Notes under the pieces: generated by a model | Told to the model about the DNA's origin: nothing | The model's input: only the letters and a program-made list of their open reading frames with translations | The model's database searches: none | Part shown: positions 1 through 9,700 of the stretch, piece by piece | How the letters are laid out: the number at the start of each line of letters is the position of its first letter | Numbering within the stretch: the stretch's first letter is position 1 | Origin: CAYOMP01 sp964405075 | GTDB taxonomy: Bacteria > Bacillota > Clostridia > Lachnospirales > Lachnospiraceae | DNA: 28,082 nt | Direction: 5' to 3' | Assembly: GCA_964405075.1 (NCBI GenBank) | Contig: CAYOMP010000020.1 | Location: 1 to 28,082 of the forward strand | Position numbers and translations under genes: made by a program

Positions 1-63
1 TATGACGAAAAAAATGCATCTAGACTTTTAAAAGCTAGAAAGATAACTGCACTATTAGAATAA
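1..63 (+). CDS. 3' end of an unidentified protein (partial)
   Basis: The reading frame is open from the first base to a TAA at 61-63 and encodes 20 residues ending KARKITALLE. An intrinsic terminator overlaps the stop codon, which supports this being a genuine gene end. Too little is left to name a family; the fragment is charged and probably helical. Confidence 0.5.
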   Translation, partial: YDEKNASRLLKARKITALLE

Positions 64-82
64 ATAGTGTGGTTATTTTTTT
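45..82 (+). terminator. Intrinsic terminator of the truncated first gene
   Basis: AACTGCACTATT (45-56) pairs with AATAGTGTGGTT (63-74) over 12 bp, including two G-U pairs, with a 6-nt loop. A T-rich run follows (76-82). The stem overlaps the TAA at 61-63. Confidence 0.65.
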
Positions 83-410
83 GAAATTCATAGGAAAGGC
101 CTCCCATAAATTAAAAATGCTCTGCAATGGATGTGTACTCGCGCGAAGATGTTTATAAAAATTTCTATAATATGTATTTTTTATTAAAGTTAGCAAAATA
201 TGGTATTTATCGTTGAACAAGATAATGCACAATGTTAAAATAAGGATATGGACCTTAAAATATTTTTTCGTGAACTTTAAGAATTTCAAAATTAAAAGGG
301 ATTTTTGCGTTCTTAAATGTGGTCTCGTAATTGTTTTTTGATTTTGTTTTATAAGAAAGCATAGTATAAACAGTTGTAAATGTATTAGACACTGTCAAAT
401 GTACAAATCA
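83..410. other. Intergenic region with a degenerate repeat fragment
   Basis: No convincing gene. It carries CATAGGAAA at 89-97 and CTCGCGCGAAGA at 138-149. These match modules of the hairpin repeats near 11093-11245, so this may be a decayed copy. A minus-strand frame through the region overlaps the preceding gene and resembles no known protein. Confidence 0.35.
338..367 (+). promoter_or_regulatory. Possible sigma-A promoter of the chemotaxis receptor
   Basis: TTGATT (338-343), an 18-nt spacer and TAGTAT (362-367). The match is moderate and TATAAA at 365 is an alternative -10. No clear flagellar sigma-28 motif is visible. Confidence 0.3.
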
Positions 411-423
411 AGGAGGAATTAAA

Positions 424-1725
424 ATGAAAGATATCGGACTTGGCGTAAAAATGGGAATGATGGTAGCTTTACTTGGAATTTTGGCTATCATAAATGGTGT
501 AATGGGTTTAGTGGCTCTTTCCAAAACATCTCCTGAAGGTGTTGGTGGATCAGGAATAGGTTTATTTTTGTTCCTGGTAATTGTTATTAGTTTTCTTACT
601 GTATTTAATATTGTTTATTTGATTCTAACAGTAAAAAGACCAATAGAAAAAACAGAGCAGGAAATTAAAGAAATTGTTACGGATATAAATGATGCTCAGG
701 GTGATTTAACAAAAAGAGTAAAATTATATACAAGAGATGAAATAAGTGCAATGGCAGGTAGTGTTAATGAATTATTAGCAGTTTTGCAGGGAATTATTAG
801 TGCTATAAAAGATGAAACAGCTATATTACAGAATTCAGTAGATACTATTGATAACAATATTAGAGAATCAGATAAAAATGTTAATGATGTGTCTTCAGTT
901 CTTGAGGAATTAGCTACAAGTATGGAGGAAGTATCTTCGACTGTTGCTACATTAAGTGAAAATGCTAAAGATATACTTGAAGCTGCTGAAGTTATGAATG
1001 AAAGAGCTGAAGAAGGTAATGAAATGGTAACTGCCATTAAGGAAAGTTCAGAAGAAATGAATAGAAAGGCAGTACTTAGTAAAGAACTTACTACAAGCAA
1101 GATTGACAGTATTAACAAGGAATTGTCAGCTGCTTTGGAAGATAGTAAAAATGTTTCCAAAATTGATGAACTTACAGTTCAAATCCTTGATATATCTAGT
1201 CAGACTAACCTTTTAGCACTTAATGCATCTATTGAAGCAGCCAGAGCGGGCGAAGCAGGAAAAGGCTTTGCAGTCGTTGCAGATGAAATTAGAGTGTTAG
1301 CGGACAATAGTAGAGACACTGCTAATAATATTCAGCAGATAAGTCAGATGGTTATTGATTCAGTTGAAAAATTATCAAGAAATGCAGAGGAAATGCTTAA
1401 ATTTGTAAGTACTACAGTTATAGAAGATTATGATAATTTTGTTAACGCATCATTGGATTATAAGAGAGATTCAGAAAATGTTAATGCTATTATCAATGAG
1501 TTTGCAATTAGTTCTAATGAATTGAAGAAGACGATTGATGATATAACAGAAGGTCTTAATGGAATTACTGTTACAATAGATGAGGGCACTCAGGAAATCG
1601 TTACAGCTTCAGATAATGCAAATGATTTAGTAAGTGCTATGTATGTTATTAGTGGTGAAGCAAATGAAAGCACTAATATAGCTGAAAGATTGCGTAAGTA
1701 TACTGACAAGTTTACTAATGTATAA
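424..1725 (+). CDS. Methyl-accepting chemotaxis protein without an external ligand domain
   Basis: Membrane receptor that would signal to the CheA/CheW array. It has 433 residues: membrane helix about 11-31, a short Gly/Ser-rich connector (33-45), second membrane helix about 46-70, HAMP-like segment about 71-122, then the coiled-coil signalling domain. The hairpin tip around 253-290 carries the hallmark [20 protein letters not shown] and [10 protein letters not shown]. The loop between the two helices is only about 14 residues, so there is no extracytoplasmic sensor domain; input must come from the membrane, the cytoplasm or a partner. The start is fixed by AGGAGG at 411-416, seven bases before ATG. 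It is a single gene that converges on the DUF6062 gene. Its family is certain; its stimulus is unknown. Confidence 0.95.
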   Translation: MKDIGLGVKMGMMVALLGILAIINGVMGLVALSKTSPEGVGGSGIGLFLFLVIVISFLTVFNIVYLILTVKRPIEKTEQEIKEIVTDINDAQGDLTKRVKLYTRDEISAMAGSVNELLAVLQGIISAIKDETAILQNSVDTIDNNIRESDKNVNDVSSVLEELATSMEEVSSTVATLSENAKDILEAAEVMNERAEEGNEMVTAIKESSEEMNRKAVLSKELTTSKIDSINKELSAALEDSKNVSKIDELTVQILDISSQTNLLALNASIEAARAGEAGKGFAVVADEIRVLADNSRDTANNIQQISQMVIDSVEKLSRNAEEMLKFVSTTVIEDYDNFVNASLDYKRDSENVNAIINEFAISSNELKKTIDDITEGLNGITVTIDEGTQEIVTASDNANDLVSAMYVISGEANESTNIAERLRKYTDKFTNV

Positions 1726-1746
1726 TTTGTAAAATAAATAACAAAA

Positions 1747-1829
1747 GAGTGTATCCAGATGTATTAACTTCAAAAGTAGATAGAGAAGTCTATGATTTTG
1801 TAGTAAATAATTTGTGATACACTCCTTTT
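1747..1829. terminator. Bidirectional terminator region between convergent genes
   Basis: GAGTGTATC (1747-1755) is the perfect inverse of GATACACTC (1816-1824), followed by CTTTTTATAT. The 60-nt loop could hold a smaller hairpin (TAGA/TCTA). It lies between the stops of the receptor gene (+) and the DUF6062 gene (-). Confidence 0.45.
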
Positions 1830-1851
1830 TATATATTTGGTGTACAAGCAT

Positions 1852-2619
1852 TTATCTTTTTTCAAATGGTGGATCACCAGGATATCCGCCATTTATTTTT
1901 TGCATACCACGAATAACAGCATCTTTTGAATTTTTCCAGTCAGCATCTTTATTTCTATAATCAAATTTGTCAACTAACCATGAAACATCTTCGCTAAGTC
2001 TTTCTAAATTTTTTAACATTAGTGAAAATGTAATGTTTTTGTATTCTTCTAATTGTGAGTCGTTTAATTCTGTAACGGCTTTATTAGTTAATTCACCAAA
2101 ATGATGCAGACAAAATCCTTTTGAGGATTTAATTATATCCAGAAATTCTGGATTATTTCTAAATAAATGGAAAAAAGTAGCCATATATCTGTCATACGTA
2201 TTATTTATATAGTCGCATACAAAGCAGGTAGATTCTTTTCTTGCAATCCAAGCCGAAAGAGTATTGGTATATGTGGTGTCATTTTTTTGTTTGGTTAATT
2301 TTGAAAAGAAAGACTGTTTGTCAACTGAAAATGATTTTAATTCGGAAGCAAATTCTTTATTTAATCTTAGATAATGAGTTTTTAAAATTAAAGCATTACC
2401 TAAGGTGTTACCGTATTCATACATCTTTTTATTGTGATGGCGACAAAATCCCATAGTGTCAGTTTGTTCACGTATATCACTTTCCATATACGAAGCAGAT
2501 GAGCCTAGTGTGAAATCTAGAGCGTCCTGTTCTAATTTTCTTTCTATAAAACAAAATGGACATTCATCATTTTCTTTGAAAGCATCCATTAGTGGTATTG
2601 TATATAATTTTTCCTTCAT
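1852..2619 (-). CDS. DUF6062 family protein with two Cys-rich putative zinc sites
   Basis: A 255-residue soluble protein of unknown function that I recognise as DUF6062, common in Lachnospiraceae and relatives. It has a duplicated pattern: CPFC (Cys20, Cys23) with CRHH (Cys59, His61, His62), and CFVC (Cys132, Cys135) with CLHH (Cys170, His172, His173). The equal spacing of the two Cys-x2-Cys/Cys-x-His-His sets suggests an internal repeat binding two metals, probably zinc; this is inference. No membrane segment or signal peptide is seen. The start is supported by a G-rich ribosome binding site (AAGGGGG) upstream. It is monocistronic, with about 340 bp separating it from the divergent jetA. Confidence 0.85.
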   Translation of the reverse strand: MKEKLYTIPLMDAFKENDECPFCFIERKLEQDALDFTLGSSASYMESDIREQTDTMGFCRHHNKKMYEYGNTLGNALILKTHYLRLNKEFASELKSFSVDKQSFFSKLTKQKNDTTYTNTLSAWIARKESTCFVCDYINNTYDRYMATFFHLFRNNPEFLDIIKSSKGFCLHHFGELTNKAVTELNDSQLEEYKNITFSLMLKNLERLSEDVSWLVDKFDYRNKDADWKNSKDAVIRGMQKINGGYPGDPPFEKR

Positions 2620-2960
2620 GGTAATCCCCCTTAAAACAAGTCTGTTCTCGATATGTTAAAAGTTTATATGAGATTATTAGTTTTAAACATACTAATTTAT
2701 TAAGTAAGAAGTCTGTTTTAGTTATTTAAATAATAGTGATTAAAACACATAAATTCTTCAATATTAATTTTAATAAATCTTTTAACATTCGCATTTTAGT
2801 CAATTATAGCATAATTTGTAAAGATTAGATAAAGGGTATTTGATAAATATCTAGAGTAGTGGTTTTTCCTACAATATTGTAAAAATGGGCTTTTTTGAAA
2901 ATTGCGTATATGATAGAATAGTTTTATATGTCTTTATGATAAAAGGAGATACGAAGAGAA
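2620..2960. other. Divergent intergenic region between the DUF6062 gene and jetA
   Basis: A/T-rich and gene-free. On the plus strand an extended -10 (TGATAGAAT, 2911-2919) lies 42 bp upstream of the jetA ATG, with only a poor -35. AAGGAG at 2943-2948 is the jetA ribosome binding site. No strong minus-strand promoter was recognised. Confidence 0.4.
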
Positions 2961-4328
2961 ATGAAAGGAATACTGAATATACCTGAGGGATTTTTTAGTT
3001 TATTTATATCGAAAAACAGATATATATACATAGAGTCCTTAATTTTGATATATGATGAATATTTATATAATGATTATTTTCTTACGAAAGATACTTGTGT
3101 ACAACTATTAGCAGATTTATTTTCTAACAGGATTGTTGACATATCTGCAGATGACACAGAAGATGATGTTGATATGTCGGAGCCAATAGCTGCACGTATT
3201 TTTACCAAGTTAGTTAAGTTTGGCTGGTTGAGAAAGATAGAGGATTATGGTGCTTTTAAGACGAATGTAGTTATACCTGATTATGCATCGTCTTTTATTG
3301 AAACATTTAAGAAAATTAATGACGCTAATGCAGATGAAACCGATTTGTATATTCAGAATATTTATACAAATATATATTCCTTCTATCATGATAGCAAAGC
3401 TGGGATTGAACTTTTAAAAACTGCAATGGTTAATACATCAAGGCTTAACAGGGCTTTACAGGAAATGCTTCATAATATGGATAGATTTTTTGAAACATTA
3501 TTAAAGCAGGAGAATTATGAAGATTTGCTTGCTGAGCACTTAAATGGATATGTTGATAATGTGGTTAATAAGAAATATGCTCTGTTAAAAACAGGAGATA
3601 ATTTTTATATTTATAAGAACGATATTAAAACATTACTTAGACAAATCAGGGATGATGAGTCCAGAATGGATGTTTTGAAACGTAAAATGGCACCAAAAGG
3701 CAAAACACCTGAAGAAGTAGAATATGAAGTAATGGATATGATTGAGAGTATTGAGCGTGGTATTGCCAATATGGAAAAGAGAATAAATCATATCGATACG
3801 GAACATAACAAATATGTAAGAGCAACAGTAAGACGTCTTGAATATATGCTAAATAGCGACGACAGCGTAAGGGGAGACATTGTAAACATACTTGGAATTA
3901 TAGGCGAAAATAACGGTAGCGATGTGCTGGAGAAATTGGCTAATACCATTAACATTAATGATTTTACAGTTATTTCTCAGGATTTGTTATATAAGAAGCG
4001 TGGAAGACGAAAGACATTTGAGGAGACTGTAAGTGCATTCGAGAGTCAGGAGAAAGAACTGACTGCTGAGGAGATTTTAAAGCTGAATCATAATAAGGCA
4101 AGATATTCAAAGACTGAAATTGAGAATTACATTATTGATAATATGAAAAATGGAATATATAAGGTTAAAGAAAATCCTGTGACGAATAAAGAGGAATTTG
4201 AATTGTTGATACTTGCTTATGATTACAGCATAAGAAAAAGCAGTCCTTTCAAGGTTAAAGAGATTGGGGAGGAACTTTTACAGACTGAATACTGCACTTA
4301 TCCAGATATTGTGTTTGAGTTAAAGTAA
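2961..4328 (+). CDS. jetA: JetA/MksF-like kleisin subunit of a Wadjet-type SMC complex (DUF5716)
   Basis: A 455-residue protein that I recognise as the JetA (DUF5716) family, the kleisin-like subunit (MksF equivalent) that bridges the heads of the JetC ATPase and carries JetB. What is visible: an N-terminal winged-helix-like part (about 1-110), a long helical middle with a charged coiled coil (about 215-290, rich in Glu/Lys/Arg) and a C-terminal helical domain ending in a hydrophobic strand (about 405-455). Length matches the family. No catalytic motif is expected or seen. The usual neighbours jetB and jetC lie in the same orientation but start 1.8 kb downstream, beyond a palindromic element and a TetR cassette; in typical loci the genes are contiguous. 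AAGGAG at 2943-2948 supports the start. Confidence 0.85.
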   Translation: MKGILNIPEGFFSLFISKNRYIYIESLILIYDEYLYNDYFLTKDTCVQLLADLFSNRIVDISADDTEDDVDMSEPIAARIFTKLVKFGWLRKIEDYGAFKTNVVIPDYASSFIETFKKINDANADETDLYIQNIYTNIYSFYHDSKAGIELLKTAMVNTSRLNRALQEMLHNMDRFFETLLKQENYEDLLAEHLNGYVDNVVNKKYALLKTGDNFYIYKNDIKTLLRQIRDDESRMDVLKRKMAPKGKTPEEVEYEVMDMIESIERGIANMEKRINHIDTEHNKYVRATVRRLEYMLNSDDSVRGDIVNILGIIGENNGSDVLEKLANTININDFTVISQDLLYKKRGRRKTFEETVSAFESQEKELTAEEILKLNHNKARYSKTEIENYIIDNMKNGIYKVKENPVTNKEEFELLILAYDYSIRKSSPFKVKEIGEELLQTEYCTYPDIVFELK

Positions 4329-4374
4329 ACAATGAAGAAAATTATAAGTTGTCGAGTTAATTTATTTGTGTATT

Positions 4375-4633
4375 AATATAGACTTTTCTTTGACAACATA
4401 GACACATTTACTATTTTGATATTAATTTAAATTGAATCAGAATAATGCATTCAGAACACGCTTGCGCTTAATCTCGCTTACTTACGTTACTAAGATTCTT
4501 GCTACACTTAAGTTTGCAAGAATCAAGTAACGAGTAGCTCGCATAGTTCTTCATAGCATTGATTCTGATTCTTTTAAATTAATGATAATATTAGATATTG
4601 TTGTGCCTATGTCAGAAAAGAAAAGTCTATATT
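4375..4633. repeat. 259-bp imperfect-palindrome (MITE-like) element
   Basis: The ends are a perfect 17-bp inverted repeat: AATATAGACTTTTCTTT (4375-4391) and its complement at 4617-4633. The similarity continues inward with mismatches (CATAGACAC against GTGCCTATG; AAATTGAATCAGAAT against ATTCTGATTCTTTT) to a core where GTTACTAAGATTCTTGC (4486-4502) faces GCAAGAATCAAGTAAC (4516-4531). The whole unit can therefore fold into one long hairpin. It has no coding capacity and fills the space between jetA and the TetR cassette. No target-site duplication could be established by eye. Confidence 0.7.
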
Positions 4634-4647
4634 TATATTTCTCCAAA

Positions 4648-4680
4648 CACTTCTCCAAATTTTTATTGTTTGGAGAAGTG
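4648..4680 (-). terminator. Strong hairpin at the end of the membrane-protein gene
   Basis: CACTTCTCCAAA (4648-4659) and TTTGGAGAAGTG (4669-4680) form a perfect 12-bp stem with a 9-nt loop that contains the stop codon of the minus-strand gene. No T-run follows in that direction, so it may protect the 3' end rather than terminate efficiently. Confidence 0.45.
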
Positions 4681-5256
4681 TCTAAAGGATAGTATGCTGA
4701 TTGGAGCAAAATATATACACCAAAATTCTAATACCATAACACCTGTACCACCTTCGCTATCTGCTGTAAACAGTCCAAGCATAGGACAAATCAGACAGCT
4801 TATAAAAAATACCCCATGTATTAATAACAAGCCTTTAAGCCACATGTCAGCTTTGGATTGTGATTCAATGGTTAATCCGGCAAAAAATGTTGCCAATGCC
4901 ATTAATGCATATCCCAACATATCATAATTGAAAAAGAGTCCAAACTGTTGAAAATCAAGGATTGTAGCTGCTTGATTGGTTAAATTACCGGCGTGTACAG
5001 TGGTCATTTGTGCGAAGTACACCAAAGAAATGATTGTAGCGTACATAGTTGCAAAACCTACGGCTGTATTTCCGGCTAACTTTGTTTTTTCACCAGAATA
5101 AAAAGCGTAGGCACATATCATTGGTACAAAGCTAAAAGCAATAAACAGTGAAGAAAAATAGCTAATAAAGGTATTACCAATAAGCATTGATATTGCAAAA
5201 CCAATGACTGCCATTAAGTTAATAATTGAACTAAACATTCCGATTTTTTTGTTCAT
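4663..5256 (-). CDS. Six-helix membrane protein paired with a TetR regulator
   Basis: A 197-residue, very hydrophobic protein with six predicted membrane helices (about 8-26, 30-52, 66-84, 110-128, 140-160, 172-190) and short polar loops. I do not recognise the family, and no transporter signature is evident. The ATG at 5256 was chosen because AAGGA lies nine bases upstream of it; an ATG nine bases earlier (5265) abuts that same AAGGA and would overlap the tetR stop. It lies directly behind the TetR gene in the same transcription unit, an arrangement typical of a regulator controlling a small efflux or stress membrane protein. The role is inference. Confidence 0.75.
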   Translation of the reverse strand: MNKKIGMFSSIINLMAVIGFAISMLIGNTFISYFSSLFIAFSFVPMICAYAFYSGEKTKLAGNTAVGFATMYATIISLVYFAQMTTVHAGNLTNQAATILDFQQFGLFFNYDMLGYALMALATFFAGLTIESQSKADMWLKGLLLIHGVFFISCLICPMLGLFTADSEGGTGVMVLEFWCIYFAPISILSFRHFSKQ

Positions 5257-5261
5257 AATTT

Positions 5262-5837
5262 TCATTCCTTTCTATTATCTTCAAAAAGAACAGATACTAA
5301 CTTTTCAATATAAGCTGACCTGTCTTCTGATTTTGTAAAATCATAACCCAGCACCTTACTTAGGGTTTCGCTTCCTAAAAATGCCACCTGCATTGCGCTG
5401 GTAAGGATAAATGCTATCATAGGTTTATCTTCATCTTTAATATCCTTTGTGAGTGATAACATAAAACCTTGCTGTGAACGAACAGTATTACAAGTTGAAG
5501 AATAGTTTTGAAAATCTCCTAAGATTGAAATTCTGGAAATTGCTGAATGATCAAATAGAAAATCAAAAACATAGGTAGCACAGGCTGTTAAACGTTCTTT
5601 ATCGGTTTTGTATTCTCCATTCATATCAAATCCTGCGATTGTTTTGCTGATAATTCGTTGAACGCAAATGGTTATAAGATTTTCTTTGCTTCCAAAGTGG
5701 TAGTTTATAAGTCCCAATCCGATACCAGCCTCTTTGGCAATCATACGGGCTGTAATACTTTTGGTATCCCCATCGTATTGTTCAATTAATTTGGTTGTTG
5801 TTTCTATGATGTTTTCTTTTACATTTGATGTGTTCAT
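5262..5837 (-). CDS. TetR/AcrR family transcriptional repressor
   Basis: A 191-residue DNA-binding repressor. The N-terminal helix-turn-helix spans about residues 28-55, with the typical ITARMIAKEAGIGLGLINYH followed by FGSKENLI; the remaining helical domain would bind an inducer and dimerise. The start is placed at 5837, where AGAGGT precedes ATG. A longer in-frame reading begins at 5894, but it runs through the operator and promoter, so it cannot be the real start. The gene is preceded by a consensus promoter with two palindromic operators, so autoregulation together with the downstream membrane protein is likely. It lies between jetA and jetBC on the opposite strand. Confidence 0.92.
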   Translation of the reverse strand: MNTSNVKENIIETTTKLIEQYDGDTKSITARMIAKEAGIGLGLINYHFGSKENLITICVQRIISKTIAGFDMNGEYKTDKERLTACATYVFDFLFDHSAISRISILGDFQNYSSTCNTVRSQQGFMLSLTKDIKDEDKPMIAFILTSAMQVAFLGSETLSKVLGYDFTKSEDRSAYIEKLVSVLFEDNRKE

Positions 5838-5861
5838 AATTATTACCTCTAATTTTAAGAA

Positions 5862-5876
5862 TTGAACAATGTTCAA
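5862..5876. promoter_or_regulatory. TetR operator O2 at the transcription start
   Basis: TTGAACAATGTTCAA is a perfect 15-bp palindrome about a central base. It covers the expected start of the minus-strand transcript. It differs from the second copy (5887-5901) only in the central base. Confidence 0.75.
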
Positions 5877-5880
5877 GAAT

Positions 5881-5909
5881 ATTATATTGAACATTGTTCA
5901 ATATGTCAA
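5881..5909 (-). promoter_or_regulatory. Consensus promoter of the tetR operon with operator O1 in its spacer
   Basis: On the minus strand, TTGACA (5909-5904), a 17-nt spacer (5903-5887) and TATAAT (5886-5881): a perfect sigma-A consensus. The spacer is almost entirely filled by the palindrome TTGAACAATGTTCAA, read on the minus strand (5901-5887). Bound repressor would therefore block RNA polymerase directly. Confidence 0.85.
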
Positions 5910-6048
5910 TTGCTTATTTGAAAAACTTCATGTCTTTTTTACGAATCTTTGTGATTTGAAGCAGAATACTCGTAAGCAAGTCTTGAATATTGCCACTTGA
6001 ATTAAACAGGGAAGAAAGATATTTTTGTGAAAGATAGGAGATAAATAT

Positions 6049-6076
6049 TTGGTATTTTACTTATCTGTGGTAAAAT
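6049..6076 (+). promoter_or_regulatory. Promoter of jetBC
   Basis: TTGGTA (6049-6054), a 16-nt spacer and TAAAAT (6071-6076), 31 bp before the jetB ATG. No copy of the TetR operator is found here, so jetBC appears to be independent of the inserted regulator. Confidence 0.6.
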
Positions 6077-6107
6077 AGTATGGATAACAAAGAAGGAGTA
6101 ACGTTGA

Positions 6108-6770
6108 ATGATACCATATTTTGAACAACTCTCGGATGATGATAAATCAGATATTACTGAGGTAATCAAAACCCTTCAGATGCAGACATTTATCCTGGAG
6201 AGGAAATACGATAAAAAGACAGAGAGATATCAATATAATAAAGAATATAGAGTTTGTGAAAAACATTTAGATTTTTTAATGGAATATTTTAAAATAGCGG
6301 GAATCGATTTGGTTGAGAATAGGCAGTATGGTGTTATGGCACTAAAGAGTCAGATACCTATGGGCGAGAAATTGAGTAAATGTACAACATTATTTATTCT
6401 TATACTAAAGCTTATTTTTGAAGAGAAAATGAATAGTGTATCAAACTCTGTGCATGTATATGCTAATTTGAGTGAAGTGTATGATAAGATTAATCTATTT
6501 AGATTATGGGATAATAAGGCGCTTCCTATTACGGAAGTTAAAAAGACCATTTCGGTTTTGAAAAAATATCAGATTATAGATTTGATGGATTTTGATGGAG
6601 AATTAGATGGGGATACCAAATTAATTATTTATCCGTCAATTAATCTGCTAATTAATGCTGAAGAAGTAAGAAGCATAATTGCACAATATGAAGAAAGCGA
6701 GGACGAGGAAGATGACGACAGCGTATCAGGGGATGACCAGGATGTGTCTGAACAATTGGCACTATATTAA
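6108..6770 (+). CDS. jetB: JetB/MksE-like subunit of a Wadjet-type SMC complex (DUF4194)
   Basis: A 220-residue protein of the DUF4194 family, the KITE-type winged-helix subunit that binds JetA and the JetC heads. It is mostly helical, with winged-helix character across about 15-190. It ends in a strongly acidic tail (about 192-215, rich in Asp/Glu/Ser) whose codons overlap the start region of jetC. Length is typical. AAGGAG at 6093-6098 supports the ATG at 6108. The overlap with jetC indicates translational coupling and fixed stoichiometry. Confidence 0.85.
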   Translation: MIPYFEQLSDDDKSDITEVIKTLQMQTFILERKYDKKTERYQYNKEYRVCEKHLDFLMEYFKIAGIDLVENRQYGVMALKSQIPMGEKLSKCTTLFILILKLIFEEKMNSVSNSVHVYANLSEVYDKINLFRLWDNKALPITEVKKTISVLKKYQIIDLMDFDGELDGDTKLIIYPSINLLINAEEVRSIIAQYEESEDEEDDDSVSGDDQDVSEQLALY

Positions 6771-9700
6771 TGAAAAAGTGCTGTCCTTCAATACAGGAAT
6801 TAATTTCTTCACAGGACATTCAGGAAGTGGTAAATCTACAGTGCTAGATGCATTGCAGTTAATGTTATATGTAGATACTAATGGTCGTGGATTTTTTAAT
6901 AAGGCGGCAAAAGACGATTCTGACCGTAGTTTAATGGAATATTTGCGTGGTATGAAGGTGGTTTCTGAAAATGATGAGGCAGGATACCTTCGTAATCAGA
7001 ACTTTTCTACAACAATAGTTTTGGAATTTACTAATACACAGACGGGTGAATGCCAGTGTATGGGTGTTGTATTTGATGTAGATGTGGCAGCTAATGATGC
7101 TGACAGAATGTTTTTCTGGCACAAAGGCAAATTGTTTGCTAATCATTACCGTGTCGATAATAGAGCAATGTCAATTAATGAATTAAAGGATTATTTAAGA
7201 GCTAATTACACTAAGGAACAGTGGGATTTTAGCAGAACTAATGAAAAGTTCAGAGTGAAAATGTATGACACATATTTAGGTGGATTAGATGAAAAGAAAT
7301 TCCCGGCATTGTTCAAAAAAGCCATACCATTTAGGATGAATATGAAATTGGAAGATTTCGTAAAGAATTATATATGTATGGAAAAAAATATTCATATTGA
7401 GGATATGCAGGATAGCGTAGTTCAGTATGTACGTTTACGAAGAAGATTAGAGGATACTAAAAATGAAATTGCTCTATTAACAGAGATAAAAAAGCAGTAT
7501 GAGAAATTCAGATTTCACTGGGAGCATTCTCTACAGTATCAGTATAATATTGATAAGTTAGACATTTACAGCATTGAAAAGCGATTGGAGGAAATTCAGG
7601 AAAAACAGATAGCTTATAAGGAAGATTTGTTGAATCTTGAAGAAAGTACCAAAACACTGGAAAATGAGATAGAAAGTTTGCAAAAACAGCGTGATGAGGT
7701 AATGATAGCCATTGAAAATAGTGGTTTTTCTCATTTAGAATCAGAATTACGTTCTGTAAATCAGGTATTAGAATTTTTGAATAACAGTAAAAATAAATAC
7801 GATAAAATTGCGCAGGGTCTTGAAAACTGGTTAGATTATTCTGATATAGACACGGATAGTAAGGCAAATATAGTTAAGTTCATCAATTATAAGGCTGATA
7901 CTGCCATTATAGTAGATATAAAAAATACCATAGCAGACATTCAAAATAAAATACTAGAAAGAAAAGCTGAAGTAGAAGAAAAGGTTAGAATACTTAAGAA
8001 TCAAATATTAGAGTTGGAAGCTGAAATATTGGAACTTGAAGAAGGTAAAAAAGCATATCCATCCTATGTAATAGAAGCGAAAAACTACATAGAAGGCAAA
8101 CTGACTCAAAAGTATGGTACAAATGTGCAAGTAGATATATTAGCAGATATTATTGAAGTGGCAGATTCTAAATGGCAGAATGCTGTAGAAGGATATATGG
8201 CAAATAACAAATTGTCATTAATAGTATCACCTGAATATTCTAAGGCTGCCATTGAAATCTATGATTCTATGGATGCTAAGAGATTTCATAAGGTGTCAGT
8301 AATTGATAGTGAAAGAGTTATGAAGGCTTCAAGAACAGTTCTAGATGATTCTTTGGCAAATGAGGTGGTTTCTGATGTGGATTATGCCAAGGCCTATGTG
8401 GATTTCTTAATGGGAAGTGTTGTTAAGTGTGGAAAAATAGATGAATTACGTCAAAATAAGAATGCCATTACCCCAGACTGTGTGTTGTATCATAATTATA
8501 AAATACAGCATATTAATCCTAAGAATTATACAGATTATGCTTGCATTGGAAAAGGTATTACAGAAGAGAGAATTCAAAGAGATAAGCGCAAATTGGACAA
8601 ATTGAGTCAGGAAATTATACCTTTGAAAGAAACTATAGAAGAGTATAACAGATTATTAAAAAATGAAGCGTTAAATGATGATGTAGAAACTTATGAAAAA
8701 TATTTAACGGATATTGTTCAGATTAGTGAAAAGAATATAGAAAAAGAAAATATTGAAAAGCGTATTGAAGAATTAAAGACATTTGACATTAATGCATGGA
8801 AACAGAAGAAAGAATTATTAGAACGGGAAATTAAGGCAAAATCAGCCACTAAAGAACTATATTCAGGTGAATATAGGGGCAAAAGCAAGGCACTTAAGGA
8901 TTTTACAGGCGAGGTTGCAATGCTTAACAGTGATTTGGTTATTAAGGAAAAGAGTTTTAATTACGACGCTGAGAGAGAAAAACAGTTCCAGACAATGATT
9001 AAAGAGCGGGCTAATGAGAGAATTGAACGTATTAAGAATGATTTGGCTAGTAAGAAGATAACATCGGATAATAGCTCAAATGTGGAATATGAAAAGCTGA
9101 TATTAGTCAGAGACAGATATTCTAAGGAATATTCATTTAGAGGATTTAATGCTACTAGTCGTGAAAATACAGATTATGACAATATGTTAGCCAGATTAGA
9201 AAGTGATAAGCTGCAGGAATTCACAGAAAAAGCTAATGACCAGGCTAAGATTGCCATTCATCACTTTAAGACTGACTTTATCTATAAAATACGAGATTCT
9301 ATTAGAGAAGCTATGCAACAAAAGGATGAGCTTAACGAAATATTAGCCCAATCAGATTTTGGTAAGGAAAAATATAGATTCACTATTACCAAAAACAAGG
9401 GTGAAGATGGCAAGTTTTACGATATGTTTATGGATGAAAATCTGGAAGTTAATCCTACTCAGTTATCTAACCATATGGAGAACCAAATAGATATGTTTAG
9501 TCAGGAACATTCGGAAAACTATAAGGATTTAATCAATGAACTAATAGAAATCTTTATGCCACCTGATAATAGTGATGCAGCAGAATTAGAAGAAGCAAGA
9601 CACAATATGGAAAAATATGCTGATTACAGAACATATTTATCCTTTGATATGGAACAGCTTATTGACGGAATGCCACCAATGAAATTAAGTAAAATGCTTA

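Noticed and set aside
35..289. 84-codon minus-strand reading frame
   Set aside because: It overlaps the tail and terminator of the plus-strand gene, has poor starts and A/T-driven composition, and resembles no protein.
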